Shown: positions 8,514 through 16,954, numbered from the stretch's first letter. The stretch: 21,487 nucleotides of DNA from Rhodospirillaceae bacterium (GCA_018700655.1 JABIUG010000507.1:1-21487); one strand, 5' to 3'. Program-made: numbers and translations. Notes: generated by a model from the sequence alone, not told the origin.

Positions 8514-9676
8514 GGAGCGGGGATGGTCGAAGGATCAGGCGAATAATCGCCAGCGTGAACACGTTCACCGTCGACAACCATGTTCAAGGCGACAACACGA
8601 ACCGGCACGCGGTTCTGACCCTTGTAGGTGATCAGACCGGTTGCCACTTCGACGTTCTCGAGGTTGTCCCAGGCATCACGGATGGCAGGACCATCGGTCG
8701 AACCCGCTGCTTCGACAGCCGCGGCAATCACCATCATCAGGTCGTAACCTGTCGCGGTGAAGACGGTATCGTTGGGCTCGCCATACTTGGCTTCGTAAGC
8801 CATCTCGTAGGCCTCCAGCGGGCTGCCGGGAGAGGCAAAGCCTGCATTGGAGAACACGACGCCTTCAGCAACATCACCCAGACCGAACGTGGTCGGGGAA
8901 TCGATGCCGTCACTGCCCAGAACCTGGGTCGTGATACCGGCTGCACGAAGCTGCTTGATGAACGCCGGGAAGTCGGGCTCGTACGCCGAGGTCTGGATGA
9001 CATCGGGTGCCGGATCCAGGGCCTTGATCTTGGTCACCTCAGCCGAGAAATCCTGCTGGCCCATGGTGTATTCGCCAACCGCAACAACGGTGCCGCCCAT
9101 GGCTTCGAAGGCTTCACCGAAATATTCGGGAAGTTTCTCGGTGTAGGGCGTGTCACGCGACAGCAGGATGTAGGCATTCTCATAGCCCTGCTCACGCGCA
9201 TAGGACGCCAGAACGGTGCCCTGCAGGTTGTCCGCCGTGTAATTGGAGAACATGTAGGGACCGACAGCGGCCGGCAGTGTCGGGGTCGAGGCGCACGAAC
9301 TTGCCGCGGGGATTTCCGCAACCTGTGCAATCACACCCGAAGCCACAGCAGGATCGACGTCGCACGAGACGATCATGACGGCAACGCCCCCATCGACCAG
9401 TTCCTGTGCGGCGACAGCAGCCTGCGCTGTGTCCGACCGGGTATCCTTGACGATCAAGTTGATCTGCATGCCGTCGACACCGCCGGATGCATTGATCTCG
9501 TCAATCGCCAACTGAACGCCCTTAAGTGAAGGCTGGTCATAAGGTGCCAGGTAGCCGGTAAAACCACCGGCATAACCCACGAGCAACTCGTGGTGGCCGG
9601 CATTCACCGTCGTCATCGAACTTCCTGCCAGCAATGCGGCAGCAGCCGTTGCTTTCAACAATCCAGGTATTCTCAC
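8510..9676 (-). CDS. Periplasmic substrate-binding protein of the Liv/HAAT family
   Basis: The 388-residue product starts with a GTG codon that overlaps the LivM-LivG stop (GTGA) and is preceded by a strong GGGAGGGAAG Shine-Dalgarno. A Sec signal peptide is visible: Met-Arg, an alanine/leucine-rich core at about 8-18, and a probable cleavage after VNA at residue 26. The mature protein begins with a beta-strand (LLVGYAGGFTGYLAPYDQPS) and LKGVQLAIDEINASGG, the classic type-1 periplasmic binding fold (Peripla_BP_6). Two Cys (in SCDVD and SSCAS) could form a disulfide. It captures the substrate in the periplasm and sets the transporter's specificity. The ligand is not predictable by eye. Confidence 0.93.
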
Positions 9677-11532
9677 GGTTCTTCCCTCCCTTGGGTTGAA
9701 TGCGGTGCGGTCTTGGTGGCCGCCCGCCGTTTTCCCAGATAGGCCTCAATCACGTCGGGATTGGCCTGAACCTCCTCCGGCGCTCCTTCGGCAATAACCT
9801 GCCCCTTGTTCAACACCACCACGCGGTCACATAACCGCATGATGAGGCGCAGATCGTGATCGACGACCAGGAGACCCAGACCGCGGCTGTCACGCAGCCC
9901 GGCAAGAATTCCCAAAAGATCGTCAGATTCCGTTTCGTTCATGCCTGCCGCGGGCTCATCCAGCAGCAGATAACGCGGCTCAAGCGCCAGCGCACGAGCG
10001 ATCTCGAGACGCCGTTGCAGACCATAGGCCAGGGTCCCGGCGCGTCGCTCCGCATATTCAGCGACACCCAGTTCCGCCATCAGGGACTGGGCCCGTCGCT
10101 GCATCTCGGCCGTTGCCAGTCGCGTGCCACTCGCGGCCAGGGCAGCGATAACGTTGTCGATGCAGGTGAGATGCGTGAAAAGCCGGATGTTCTGGAACGT
10201 CCTGCCGACGCGGCGACGCGCAATCATGTGCGCCGGGGTCTGTGTGATGTCGGCACCATCAAGACCAACCGCGCCCTCAGTCACATCCAGCGTGCCCGAA
10301 ATACAGCCCAACATGGTCGTCTTGCCTGAACCGTTGGGGCCGATCAGGCCCACGATTTCGCCCGGACGCAGTGACATGGTCGCGGTATCCACAGCGCGCA
10401 GCCCACCAAAAAGCTTGGAGACGCCCGACACATCAAGCGATCCGTTCTGATCAATGCGGACGGGAGACTCAACGGCGACGTTGTCGGCCTTTTTGAGCCC
10501 GAACCAGCGGCGCCAGCCACCGGCCAGTTCCTCGATCTCCCAATAACCAAACAGACCGTCGCGGCGCCAGAAGAGGACTCCGAGGATGGCAAGGCTGAGG
10601 CCGATATCTGTCAGACCGAAAACTGTCGGTTCCTCGAACCATGCAGCGTTGATGTGCTCTTCGGATTTGCGCAGGACTTCGATCAGGATGGTCACGACAA
10701 TGGCGCCAACAACCGCGCCTGACACGCTTGACATGCCCCCTACGATCATCATCACCAGAATGGCGAAGGTGATCTGGAAGTAGAATTCCTTCGGCGAATA
10801 GACGCCCAGGAAATGGGCCAGCAAGACGCCGGCAACCGCCGCAATCGCCACACTGACCGTCCAGGTCAGTAGCCGTCGCCCCGGTGCATTGATACCGATT
10901 GCGCGTGCCGCTGGCTCATCTTCGCGCGCGGCACGCATTTCGAGTCCTGAGAGAGAGTCACGGAACAGGCGGGCTACAACAATCGTGATACCGACAAAGA
11001 TCAAGGCGGTTGGAATGTCGATCGTCTTGGGCACCCCGATCAACGCCTGACTGCCGCGTGTGAAATCCCGTGCGCCGACGATTACGCCGTAAACAATGAT
11101 CAAAAGTCCCAAAGTCGCGATCGCTGCGGAAGGCCCGCCCAGACGCGAGATTGGAATGCCAACCAGGAAACCTATCAACGTGACCAGAACCACGGCGATC
11201 AGGCCGGCGGCCAGGAAATGCATCTCGGTGGTGGCCAGCCACGAGGGAAGTTTGTCGAGGAACACGCCTTTCTGGGCAACCGGCATGGTCAGGACACCGG
11301 TAATGTGGGCCGCCAGCCCCATGAAGGCGGCATGGCCGAAACTCAAAATACCGGAGTTTCCGGTGAATGTGCTGAAGGCCAGCACCGCAACGGTAAGAAT
11401 AAGATAGTGGGTGACGGTGCCCTGTGGCGCGCGGCCAAAGGTTTGCCAGGCAATCAGAGAAAAGATCGCAATGGGAACGAAAAGCAGCGCACTCCCGACC
11501 AGGGCACCCGGAGCAAACAAACGTCCGATCAT
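9673..11532 (-). CDS. Fused LivM permease - LivG ATPase of a HAAT-type ABC transporter
   Basis: The ATG at 11532 gives 619 residues. The frame is open to 11604, but the extra 24 residues (Cys, Asp and Gly rich) are unlike a permease start and have no ribosome site, whereas a GAGG lies just before 11532. Residues 1 to ~330 are a LivM-type permease with many membrane helices and FTGNSGILSFGHAAFMGLAAH, a family hallmark. A linker (about 330-370) leads to a LivG-type ATPase with Walker A GLIGPNGSGKTT near 400, signature YGLQRRLEIARALAL near 505, Walker B YLLLDEPAAGMN, and the typical long BCA_ABC_TP tail. Fusions of this kind are known in proteobacteria. It is the first gene of the ten-gene minus-strand operon. 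Confidence 0.92.
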   Translation of the reverse strand: MIGRLFAPGALVGSALLFVPIAIFSLIAWQTFGRAPQGTVTHYLILTVAVLAFSTFTGNSGILSFGHAAFMGLAAHITGVLTMPVAQKGVFLDKLPSWLATTEMHFLAAGLIAVVLVTLIGFLVGIPISRLGGPSAAIATLGLLIIVYGVIVGARDFTRGSQALIGVPKTIDIPTALIFVGITIVVARLFRDSLSGLEMRAAREDEPAARAIGINAPGRRLLTWTVSVAIAAVAGVLLAHFLGVYSPKEFYFQITFAILVMMIVGGMSSVSGAVVGAIVVTILIEVLRKSEEHINAAWFEEPTVFGLTDIGLSLAILGVLFWRRDGLFGYWEIEELAGGWRRWFGLKKADNVAVESPVRIDQNGSLDVSGVSKLFGGLRAVDTATMSLRPGEIVGLIGPNGSGKTTMLGCISGTLDVTEGAVGLDGADITQTPAHMIARRRVGRTFQNIRLFTHLTCIDNVIAALAASGTRLATAEMQRRAQSLMAELGVAEYAERRAGTLAYGLQRRLEIARALALEPRYLLLDEPAAGMNETESDDLLGILAGLRDSRGLGLLVVDHDLRLIMRLCDRVVVLNKGQVIAEGAPEEVQANPDVIEAYLGKRRAATKTAPHSTQGREEP

Positions 11533-11704
11533 GGTGCCGGCCTCATCGGCGCCTGCCTTGTCGGATTGTCCCCCAGAGTCACCGCAGCATCTCTCCCGTT
11601 GCATTATCGTTTTGTTGGAAAAAAGCTTAGGGAGCAGCGAACGGCTGCGTCAAGCGCTACGTTACAATATTGACCATTTCGTTTAACTCTGAAACATTTG
11701 TTAC
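11533..11704. promoter_or_regulatory. Divergent promoter/operator region between the transporter operon and rpiR
   Basis: This 172-bp stretch separates the two divergent operons. Toward rpiR (+) there is TTGACC at 11670-11675 and, after 17 nt, a weak -10-like AACATT at 11693-11698. Toward the transporter (-) the clearest -35-like element is TTGACG (plus-strand CGTCAA, 11648-11653), with no good -10 after it. Two palindromes lie here: CAATATTG at 11665-11672, perfect, and GAAACATTTGTTAC at 11691-11704, whose core is AACA-tt-TGTT. Their centres are 29 bp apart. They are candidate RpiR operators by position only. Confidence 0.45.
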
Positions 11705-12616
11705 ATGGCCATCAAGACCACGGAAACTAGCGCCGCAATCACCATCGGCGAATTGATCCACCAGCGCACTGCCGACCTGACACCGGCCGAGCGCCGTGTC
11801 GCACGCACCCTCTTCTCGACCAACCTGATGGCGGGGTTCGACACGGTCGCCGAACTGGCACAACGTTCACAAGTAAGCGGGCCGACCATTGTGCGGTTTG
11901 CCAGCAAGCTGGGCTTTGCCGGCTATCCTGAATTCCAGCGCGCCTTGCGCAGTGACCTCGCAGCACGAATTGATTCGCCTCTGCGCCTCTACGGCAAAAG
12001 CAGCCCCGAACAGCCCGGCGGTGAACTGCTGGACCATGTCCGTGATGTTTTTGTTCATGGGCTGGAATCCATGTTCGCCAACTTGCCGCCACCGGAATTC
12101 GCAGCCGTGGTCGAGATTCTTGCCGATCGTAAACGACCGGTCTGGATGACCGGTGGCCGCTTTACGCAGGCCTGTGCGGAAATGTTGCAGGCGCACCTCT
12201 ATCAGTTACGTCCCAACTGCCAGGTCATTGCCTATACGCCCGCCGGGCGGGCCGACGCCCTGCTCGATGTGGCGCGCCGTGATGTCTTGCTGGTCTTCGA
12301 TGTGCGGCGTTACCAAAAAGACACCATCGCCTTGACCAGAACCGCCAAGGCACAGGGCGCCACGGTCGTGTTGATCACCGACCCATGGCTTTCGCCCATC
12401 GCAGACCTTGCCGATCATGTCCTGACGGTCGATGTCGAGGCACCATCGCCTTACGACTCCATGGTGCCGAGCGTCGCCTTGGTCGAAGCGCTTGTCGCCG
12501 GCGTGGTCGCAAAGCTGGGCAAGACGACACGCTCGCGTATTTCCAACCTCGAACGTTTGCGCGAGGGTTACACATGGGACGATCAGGCTTTGTCAATCTC
12601 GGGAGAGGACGACTGA
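11705..12616 (+). CDS. RpiR/MurR-family transcriptional regulator (HTH plus SIS domain)
   Basis: The 303-residue protein has an N-terminal RpiR helix-turn-helix domain (about 10-85). It includes LTPAERRVARTLF and the recognition-helix region TVAELAQRSQVSGPTIVRFA followed by KLGFAGYPEFQRALR, which is highly characteristic. The C-terminal SIS domain (about 130-270) starts with RPVWMTGGRFTQACAEML and contains VLLITDPWLSPIADLADHVL-like strands. RpiR proteins often sense phosphosugars, but members next to amine catabolism genes sense other ligands. Here the typical Gly-x-Gly-x-Ser SIS start is replaced by TGGRFTQA. Probably it controls both this operon and the divergent transporter operon. No in-frame upstream start exists (stop at 11690) and there is no Shine-Dalgarno. 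The next gene begins 3 nt after the stop. Confidence 0.92.
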   Translation: MAIKTTETSAAITIGELIHQRTADLTPAERRVARTLFSTNLMAGFDTVAELAQRSQVSGPTIVRFASKLGFAGYPEFQRALRSDLAARIDSPLRLYGKSSPEQPGGELLDHVRDVFVHGLESMFANLPPPEFAAVVEILADRKRPVWMTGGRFTQACAEMLQAHLYQLRPNCQVIAYTPAGRADALLDVARRDVLLVFDVRRYQKDTIALTRTAKAQGATVVLITDPWLSPIADLADHVLTVDVEAPSPYDSMVPSVALVEALVAGVVAKLGKTTRSRISNLERLREGYTWDDQALSISGEDD

Positions 12617-12619
12617 ATC

Positions 12620-13933
12620 ATGGCTAGTGGTGAACTGATCTTGCTTATCTGGAACGATCTCGTGGGGCTGTCACGCACCCGCGGCGTCCCGGTCTCACAA
12701 TACGAACGGCGCATGGACCACGGGTTGGGCTGGGCGCTTGCCGGCCAGTCCCTCACGCCCTTCGAAGATATTGCCCCCAACCCCTGGGGCCCGCTCGATG
12801 AGGTGCGCCAGACCCCCGATGACAGTACGCGCAGACGTGTCGAGTTTTTCGATGGTCTGCCGCCCCTCCACATGGTGTTGTGCAACAGCATGAACACCGA
12901 TGGCACCCCGTGGGAATGTTGCACACGCAGTTTCATGCAACAGGCACTCGACGACCTCGAGGCCGAGACGGGTCTCAGCCTCCACATCGCCTACGAGAAC
13001 GAGTTCCTTCTCAGTGGTGAAGGCATGGAATGGGCCGCGCCTTTCTCGATCGATTCGATCCGTCGTGTCGCCCCCTTTGCCGATCTGTGCACCAGCGCCC
13101 TGCTTGCCGCCGATGTCGGGCTTGAAACGTTCGAACCGGAATATGGCGTGGGACAATACGAGGTGAGTTGCGGCCCCGCGGTTGGCATCAGCGGTGCCGA
13201 CCGGGTGGTCATCACGCGCGAGGTCATCCGCGAGGCGGCACGTCAATGCGACATACAGGCGAGTTTCTCGCCAAAACCTGCGCCAGAGGCCGTCGGCAAT
13301 GGCTGCCACCTGCATCTCAGTCTTTGGGACAAGAACCACAGACCGGTAGGTTTTGATCCCGACGGTCCCGGCCAGATGGGCCCGATTGCAGCCCAGTTTG
13401 TCGCCGGCGTACACCGCCATCTCGCCGCACTGACCGCAATCGCGGCTCCCAGCCCTGTCTCTTACTTGCGTCTTGGTCCGCATCACTGGAGTTGTGGTTA
13501 CGATGCCGTGGGCGTCCAGAATCGGGAAGCGGCTATCCGTATTTGTCCTTCACCGGACAAGAACCCCGAAACCAGAGGCAATGCCTTCAATATTGAGATC
13601 CGGTCGACCGATGCGACCGCCAGTCCTTATCTGGCAATCGGAGCCATGATCCGCGCAGGCCTCGAAGGCATCCGCGGGAAACTTCCCGCACCAACCATGA
13701 TTGACGAAGATCCCGCCGATATGACCGATGCCAGACGTGCCGAACTTGGCATCAATGAACTGCCCGGTTCGCTCGGCGCCGCCCTTGACGCCTTCCATGC
13801 CGACACTGTCGCCACGGGATGGTTCACACCGACCATGGTCGAGGCCTATACGGCGGTAAAACGCCTGGAAGCAGCGACCTACGAAGCCTCCACACCTGAA
13901 CACATGTGCGAAAGGTACGGCCATGCCTATTGA
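12620..13933 (+). CDS. Glutamine-synthetase-like ligase (gamma-glutamyl amide synthetase type)
   Basis: The 437-residue protein keeps the glutamine synthetase active site: Glu126 and Glu128 in YENEFLL, Glu181 in PEYGVGQYEV, His230 and His232 in GNGCHLHLSL, Arg284 in SYLRLGP, the NREAAIRI segment, and Glu326/Arg328 in NIEIRSTDA. The N-terminal beta-grasp part (WNDLVGLSRTRGVP) is also present. The Tyr-adenylylation loop of GlnA is replaced (EDPADMTDARRAELG), so it is not expected to be regulated like housekeeping GlnA. Such GS-like proteins (PuuA, IpuC, FluG C-terminal domain) ligate glutamate to an amine in an ATP-dependent reaction. Its place in a catabolic operon next to an amidohydrolase supports gamma-glutamylation of an imported amine (inference). 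It overlaps the next gene by 11 nt. Confidence 0.88.
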   Translation: MASGELILLIWNDLVGLSRTRGVPVSQYERRMDHGLGWALAGQSLTPFEDIAPNPWGPLDEVRQTPDDSTRRRVEFFDGLPPLHMVLCNSMNTDGTPWECCTRSFMQQALDDLEAETGLSLHIAYENEFLLSGEGMEWAAPFSIDSIRRVAPFADLCTSALLAADVGLETFEPEYGVGQYEVSCGPAVGISGADRVVITREVIREAARQCDIQASFSPKPAPEAVGNGCHLHLSLWDKNHRPVGFDPDGPGQMGPIAAQFVAGVHRHLAALTAIAAPSPVSYLRLGPHHWSCGYDAVGVQNREAAIRICPSPDKNPETRGNAFNIEIRSTDATASPYLAIGAMIRAGLEGIRGKLPAPTMIDEDPADMTDARRAELGINELPGSLGAALDAFHADTVATGWFTPTMVEAYTAVKRLEAATYEASTPEHMCERYGHAY

Positions 13934-15065
13934 CAACATCGCTATCGACGTCCCGCTGATCGATCATCACTGTCACGGCGTCGTACCCCAGGACCTGGAC
14001 CTCGCGAGGTTCGAAGCCCTGATGAGCGAGAGCTACAAACCTGCACCTGAAGGGACCTCGCAGTTCGACAAACCTCTGGGTCTGATGGTTCGCGGTCAAT
14101 GTGCGCCGATGCTCGACCTTGAACCGTTCTGTTCCGGAGAAGCCTACGTTGAGCGTCGCCGTGAGCTCGGTGCCGAGGAGGTCAACCGCCGCCTGCTGGG
14201 CGCTTGCGGTCTCGACAGCCTGATCGTCGATACCGGGCACCGCAGCGACGCCATTGCTGACGTCCCGATGATGGCCGACCTCAGCGGCAGGCCCGCCCAC
14301 GAGGTCGTGCGCATCGAGTCCGTGGCCGAACAGGTCGCGCGCAGCGGTGTTTCGGCTGCCGAATTCCCCCAGGCGTTCGCCAACGAACTCGCCGATCGTG
14401 CCAAGACTGCCGTCGGCCTCAAGACCATCGTTGCCTATCGGGTCACGTTCGATATCGATCAGACGCCGCCGACCAAAAGTGAAATCGCGCGTGGCACAGA
14501 TCGCTGGTACAGCGACAACCTGGCCGCCGGAAAAGTGCGTCTGGGCGAGGTCGATGTTGTGCGGCACGGCATCTGGGTTGGCGCGGAACTGTGCCGTGAC
14601 CTGAAACTTCCGCTGCAGATTCACGTCGGTTTTGGCGACCCCGACATCTATATGCATGCCTGCGACCCGACCCATTTCACCGACTATCTGCAAGCCATGG
14701 AAAACTGGCAGGTCAATTGCACCCTGCTCCACAATTATCCGTTCCAGAGGGAAGCAGCCTGGCTCGCCGAGATTTTCCAGAACGTCTACTACGATGTCGG
14801 CGTAATTCTCAATTTCGCCGGTCCGCAGGCAGCCAGTGTGATGGGCGAAGCTTTGGAGATGGGCCCGTTTTACAAGCAGCTCTACAGCTCTGATGCGTTT
14901 GGTCTGGCCGAGCTTTACTACCTGGGCCAGCTCCAGTTCCGGCGGGTTCTCAAGCAGCACCTCGATCGCTGGATCGCAGACGACATGTGCAATCTGGCGG
15001 AAGCCGATCGCATCATCGAGATGATCGCCACCGGTAACAGCCGACGCATTTACGGCAAGATCTAG
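13923..15065 (+). CDS. Amidohydrolase-family (Amidohydro_2 / FluG N-domain-like) metal hydrolase
   Basis: The 380-residue TIM-barrel hydrolase has the metal-binding HxH near the N-terminus (VPLIDHHCHG, His16/His18), a barrel-strand Lys (GLKTIVAYR), and further candidate metal His residues in LPLQIHVGFGDPD and CTLLHNYPFQREAAWLA. The terminal Asp is in YSSDAFGLAELYYLG. This layout fits amidohydrolase family 2, which includes the N-terminal half of fungal FluG and plant NodGS. It overlaps the glutamine-synthetase-like gene by 11 nt, with an AAAGG ribosome site inside that gene, so the two are made together. A plausible job is hydrolysis of the gamma-glutamyl or related amide made by the ligase. 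Decarboxylation is also known in this superfamily, so the reaction is not certain. Confidence 0.88.
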   Translation: MPIDNIAIDVPLIDHHCHGVVPQDLDLARFEALMSESYKPAPEGTSQFDKPLGLMVRGQCAPMLDLEPFCSGEAYVERRRELGAEEVNRRLLGACGLDSLIVDTGHRSDAIADVPMMADLSGRPAHEVVRIESVAEQVARSGVSAAEFPQAFANELADRAKTAVGLKTIVAYRVTFDIDQTPPTKSEIARGTDRWYSDNLAAGKVRLGEVDVVRHGIWVGAELCRDLKLPLQIHVGFGDPDIYMHACDPTHFTDYLQAMENWQVNCTLLHNYPFQREAAWLAEIFQNVYYDVGVILNFAGPQAASVMGEALEMGPFYKQLYSSDAFGLAELYYLGQLQFRRVLKQHLDRWIADDMCNLAEADRIIEMIATGNSRRIYGKI

Positions 15066-15075
15066 AAGCGGGTGA

Positions 15076-15717
15076 ATGGCCATGCAGAAGATTGACCCCT
15101 CGCGCGACGCTTTGATCGTCGTCGACATCCAAAATGATTTCTGCCCCGGTGGCGCTCTCGCCGTGAGCGATGGTGATGCCGTCGTAGCCGTCGCCAATGC
15201 GTTGATTCCCCGCTTTACCAATGTCGTGCTGACCCAAGACTGGCATCCGGCCGGTCACACATCCTTTGCCTCCAGCCATGCCGGACAAGCACCATTCGAC
15301 CGGATCGACATGTCCTATGGTGGCCAAACCCTCTGGCCGGATCATTGCGTGCAGGGAAGCAACGGGGCTGAATTCCACAGGGACCTCGTGACGAATTCAG
15401 CCCATCTGGTCATACGCAAGGGTTACGACAGCGCCATTGATTCCTATTCGGCGTTTTACGAGAACGACCAGACCACTCCGACTGGATTGACCGGATATCT
15501 GCGGACATGCGGCATCAGCCGCGTCTTCCTGCTTGGTCTGGCTACGGATTATTGTGTTCACTACAGCACGATGGACGCACGCAAGGAGGGCTTTGACGCC
15601 ATCGTCATCGAAGATGGCTGCCGTGCGATTGATCTCGACGGATCACTGGCCCGTGCGATGGCAGACATGAAAGCCGCCGAAGTCATATTCAGCACCAGCG
15701 AACAGGTTGCCGACTAG
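15076..15717 (+). CDS. pncA: Nicotinamidase / pyrazinamidase
   Basis: The 213-residue cysteine hydrolase of the isochorismatase superfamily shows every PncA hallmark. The catalytic triad is Asp17 (VVDIQNDFCPGGAL), Lys115 (VIRKGYDSAIDSYSAF) and Cys160 (LGLATDYCV). The metal site is Asp55/His57 (TQDWHPAGHTSF) and His90 (LWPDHCVQGSNGAEFH). The family deamidates nicotinamide to nicotinate in NAD salvage. It begins 10 nt after the amidohydrolase stop and is the last gene of the rpiR operon, so it may act on a pathway amide instead of, or as well as, nicotinamide. A second ATG at 15082, with GGGTGA at better spacing, is an equally possible start (211 residues). Confidence 0.92.
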   Translation: MAMQKIDPSRDALIVVDIQNDFCPGGALAVSDGDAVVAVANALIPRFTNVVLTQDWHPAGHTSFASSHAGQAPFDRIDMSYGGQTLWPDHCVQGSNGAEFHRDLVTNSAHLVIRKGYDSAIDSYSAFYENDQTTPTGLTGYLRTCGISRVFLLGLATDYCVHYSTMDARKEGFDAIVIEDGCRAIDLDGSLARAMADMKAAEVIFSTSEQVAD

Positions 15718-15722
15718 AACGA

Positions 15723-15737
15723 CTTCGCAGTGCGAAG
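15723..15737. terminator. Small hairpin between convergent pncA and membrane-protein genes
   Basis: CTTCGC and GCGAAG form a perfect 6-bp stem around a 3-nt loop, just after the pncA stop codon in the 50-bp convergent gap. There is no clear T-run on either side, so it is at best a weak intrinsic terminator for pncA or the opposing gene. Confidence 0.35.
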
Positions 15738-15767
15738 CACGGGCGACCAAACCTTCACCAAACAGAG

Positions 15768-16292
15768 TCAGGCAGTTGGAGCCTTCGCTACATAGGGCAC
15801 TGCCCGGCGTATGCCGAAAGCCGTGACAAGGCCAAGGAAACCGCCACCCAGCACATAGAGACCGACATTCTGCCAGGACCGGTCAGTCTGCGTCGCCTCT
15901 TCATAGATTTCCTCGAAGGTGACCACCGTTCCCTCATTGTAGGGATCATGCTCGACCAGTCCCCAGATCGTCAGCGCGCCATCAGAGTCCGGCACGGCGT
16001 CCTTCTCGATCAGGACATCGACCTGGCGGTAAATCCCCAAACGATCGCGAATTTCGACGTATTGTGGGAACTTTGAGTAGTATTTGTACTGGATGTCGTC
16101 GTCGCGGTAGAAAAGATACACGATGTCAGTTGCGTCGAGGTCCTTCTTGAGCCGGATGCCGACAACTTCGCCTTCGTACCAGACGAGGTCTTTCTCCGTG
16201 GGAGCCTTGGGCTCGTTGAACAAATACAGCGCAGCGCCCACCAGCACCGCGGCGCCGCCCAGAAAATAGAGCCAGCCAGCAAACCATCTCAT
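15768..16292 (-). CDS. Membrane protein with two transmembrane helices, function unknown
   Basis: I do not recognise this 174-residue protein as a named family. It shows a membrane helix at about 4-25 (FAGWLYFLGGAAVLVGAALY) and another at about 143-163 (VGLYVLGGGFLGLVTAFGI). Between them lies a ~115-residue polar domain rich in Asp, Glu and Tyr, with strand-like segments such as LVWYEGEVVGIRL and DIVYLFYRDDDIQYKYY. Two helices flanking a beta-rich domain resemble the layout of DUF3592-type proteins, but only in shape. The middle domain is likely on the periplasmic face. It follows the sixA gene by 45 nt on the same strand and may be co-transcribed. Confidence 0.75.
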   Translation of the reverse strand: MRWFAGWLYFLGGAAVLVGAALYLFNEPKAPTEKDLVWYEGEVVGIRLKKDLDATDIVYLFYRDDDIQYKYYSKFPQYVEIRDRLGIYRQVDVLIEKDAVPDSDGALTIWGLVEHDPYNEGTVVTFEEIYEEATQTDRSWQNVGLYVLGGGFLGLVTAFGIRRAVPYVAKAPTA

Positions 16293-16337
16293 TGCACCAC
16301 ATCCCAGATTCCGACTCTCATGATAGCACTTTTGTGT

Positions 16338-16868
16338 TCAGACCGCGTCGGGATCCGGCGGAACATAAAACAATTCAAGATGACCCATTCCGGGCACCAG
16401 AGAGGACCACCTGGCAGCACCAAACGTCAGCATCGACAATGCTGAGGTCGGATACTTGCGCTTCAGCCGCTCCAATGCGTCACCATTGGCCGTCATCGCC
16501 AGGGTCGTCGCGGTCTGTCGCAAAGACGGTTCATGCCCGACAACCATGACACGTTCGGTCTGATCATCCAGCGTCTTCAACATCTCGATGATACTGCCCG
16601 CGTTGGCCTCATAGATTCCGGTTTCGTGCCGTACTTGCGGCAAACCCAGAACCGGCAAAACAATCTCGAGGGTCTGGCGCGCCCGCAATGCTGTCGAACA
16701 CAACACCAGGTCGCATTCCAGCGCCCGGCCTTCCATCCACTCGGCCAGAGCCGCGGCACGCGCACGTCCCTTGTCCGACAAATCTCGATCATGATCCTCA
16801 GACAGGGGGGCAACCCAACTCGACTTGGCATGGCGAAGAAGATAGAGGGTTGTCGGCACGGGTATCAT
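16338..16868 (-). CDS. sixA: SixA-type phosphohistidine phosphatase (histidine phosphatase family)
   Basis: The 176-residue protein opens with TLYLLRHAKSSW, where Arg12-His13 is the RH(G/A) catalytic motif and HAKSSW is specific to the SixA branch. It continues with the CSTALRARQTLE segment carrying the phosphate-binding Arg62, and has the second His112 in VMVVGHEPSLRQ. SixA removes phosphate from phosphohistidine on phosphorelay or PTS proteins. It is divergent from ppk1, whose enzyme works through a phosphohistidine, which is suggestive but not proof of a link. Start at 16868 places the RHA motif at the usual distance from the N-terminus. Confidence 0.87.
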   Translation of the reverse strand: MIPVPTTLYLLRHAKSSWVAPLSEDHDRDLSDKGRARAAALAEWMEGRALECDLVLCSTALRARQTLEIVLPVLGLPQVRHETGIYEANAGSIIEMLKTLDDQTERVMVVGHEPSLRQTATTLAMTANGDALERLKRKYPTSALSMLTFGAARWSSLVPGMGHLELFYVPPDPDAV

Positions 16869-16930
16869 CCTTATGCAGCGTCACGCCATCGCCGCCCGGA
16901 GAGACAACAATCCTCCTGACGGCAAATCGC

Positions 16931-16939
16931 TGCTATAAT
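16931..16939 (+). promoter_or_regulatory. Extended -10 promoter element for ppk1
   Basis: TGCTATAAT is a perfect TGn-extended -10 box (TATAAT at 16934-16939) about 60 bp before the ppk1 start. The -35 region at the normal distance (16911-16916, TCCTCC) is poor, which is typical of extended -10 promoters. Transcription would begin near 16946. No PhoB box is evident in the 130-bp divergent gap. Confidence 0.55.
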
Positions 16940-16954
16940 CGGGCGACCGATCGA

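Noticed and set aside
11533..11604. Longer start for the LivM-LivG fusion at 11604
   Set aside because: The 24 extra residues are polar, contain a Cys pair and no membrane helix, and lack a Shine-Dalgarno; the ATG at 11532 has a GAGG upstream and begins directly before the first helix.
13824..15221. Long minus-strand open frame (465 codons) opposite the amidohydrolase gene
   Set aside because: The plus strand carries a well-conserved metal hydrolase with full motifs; the antisense product shows no recognisable family and spans three genes.
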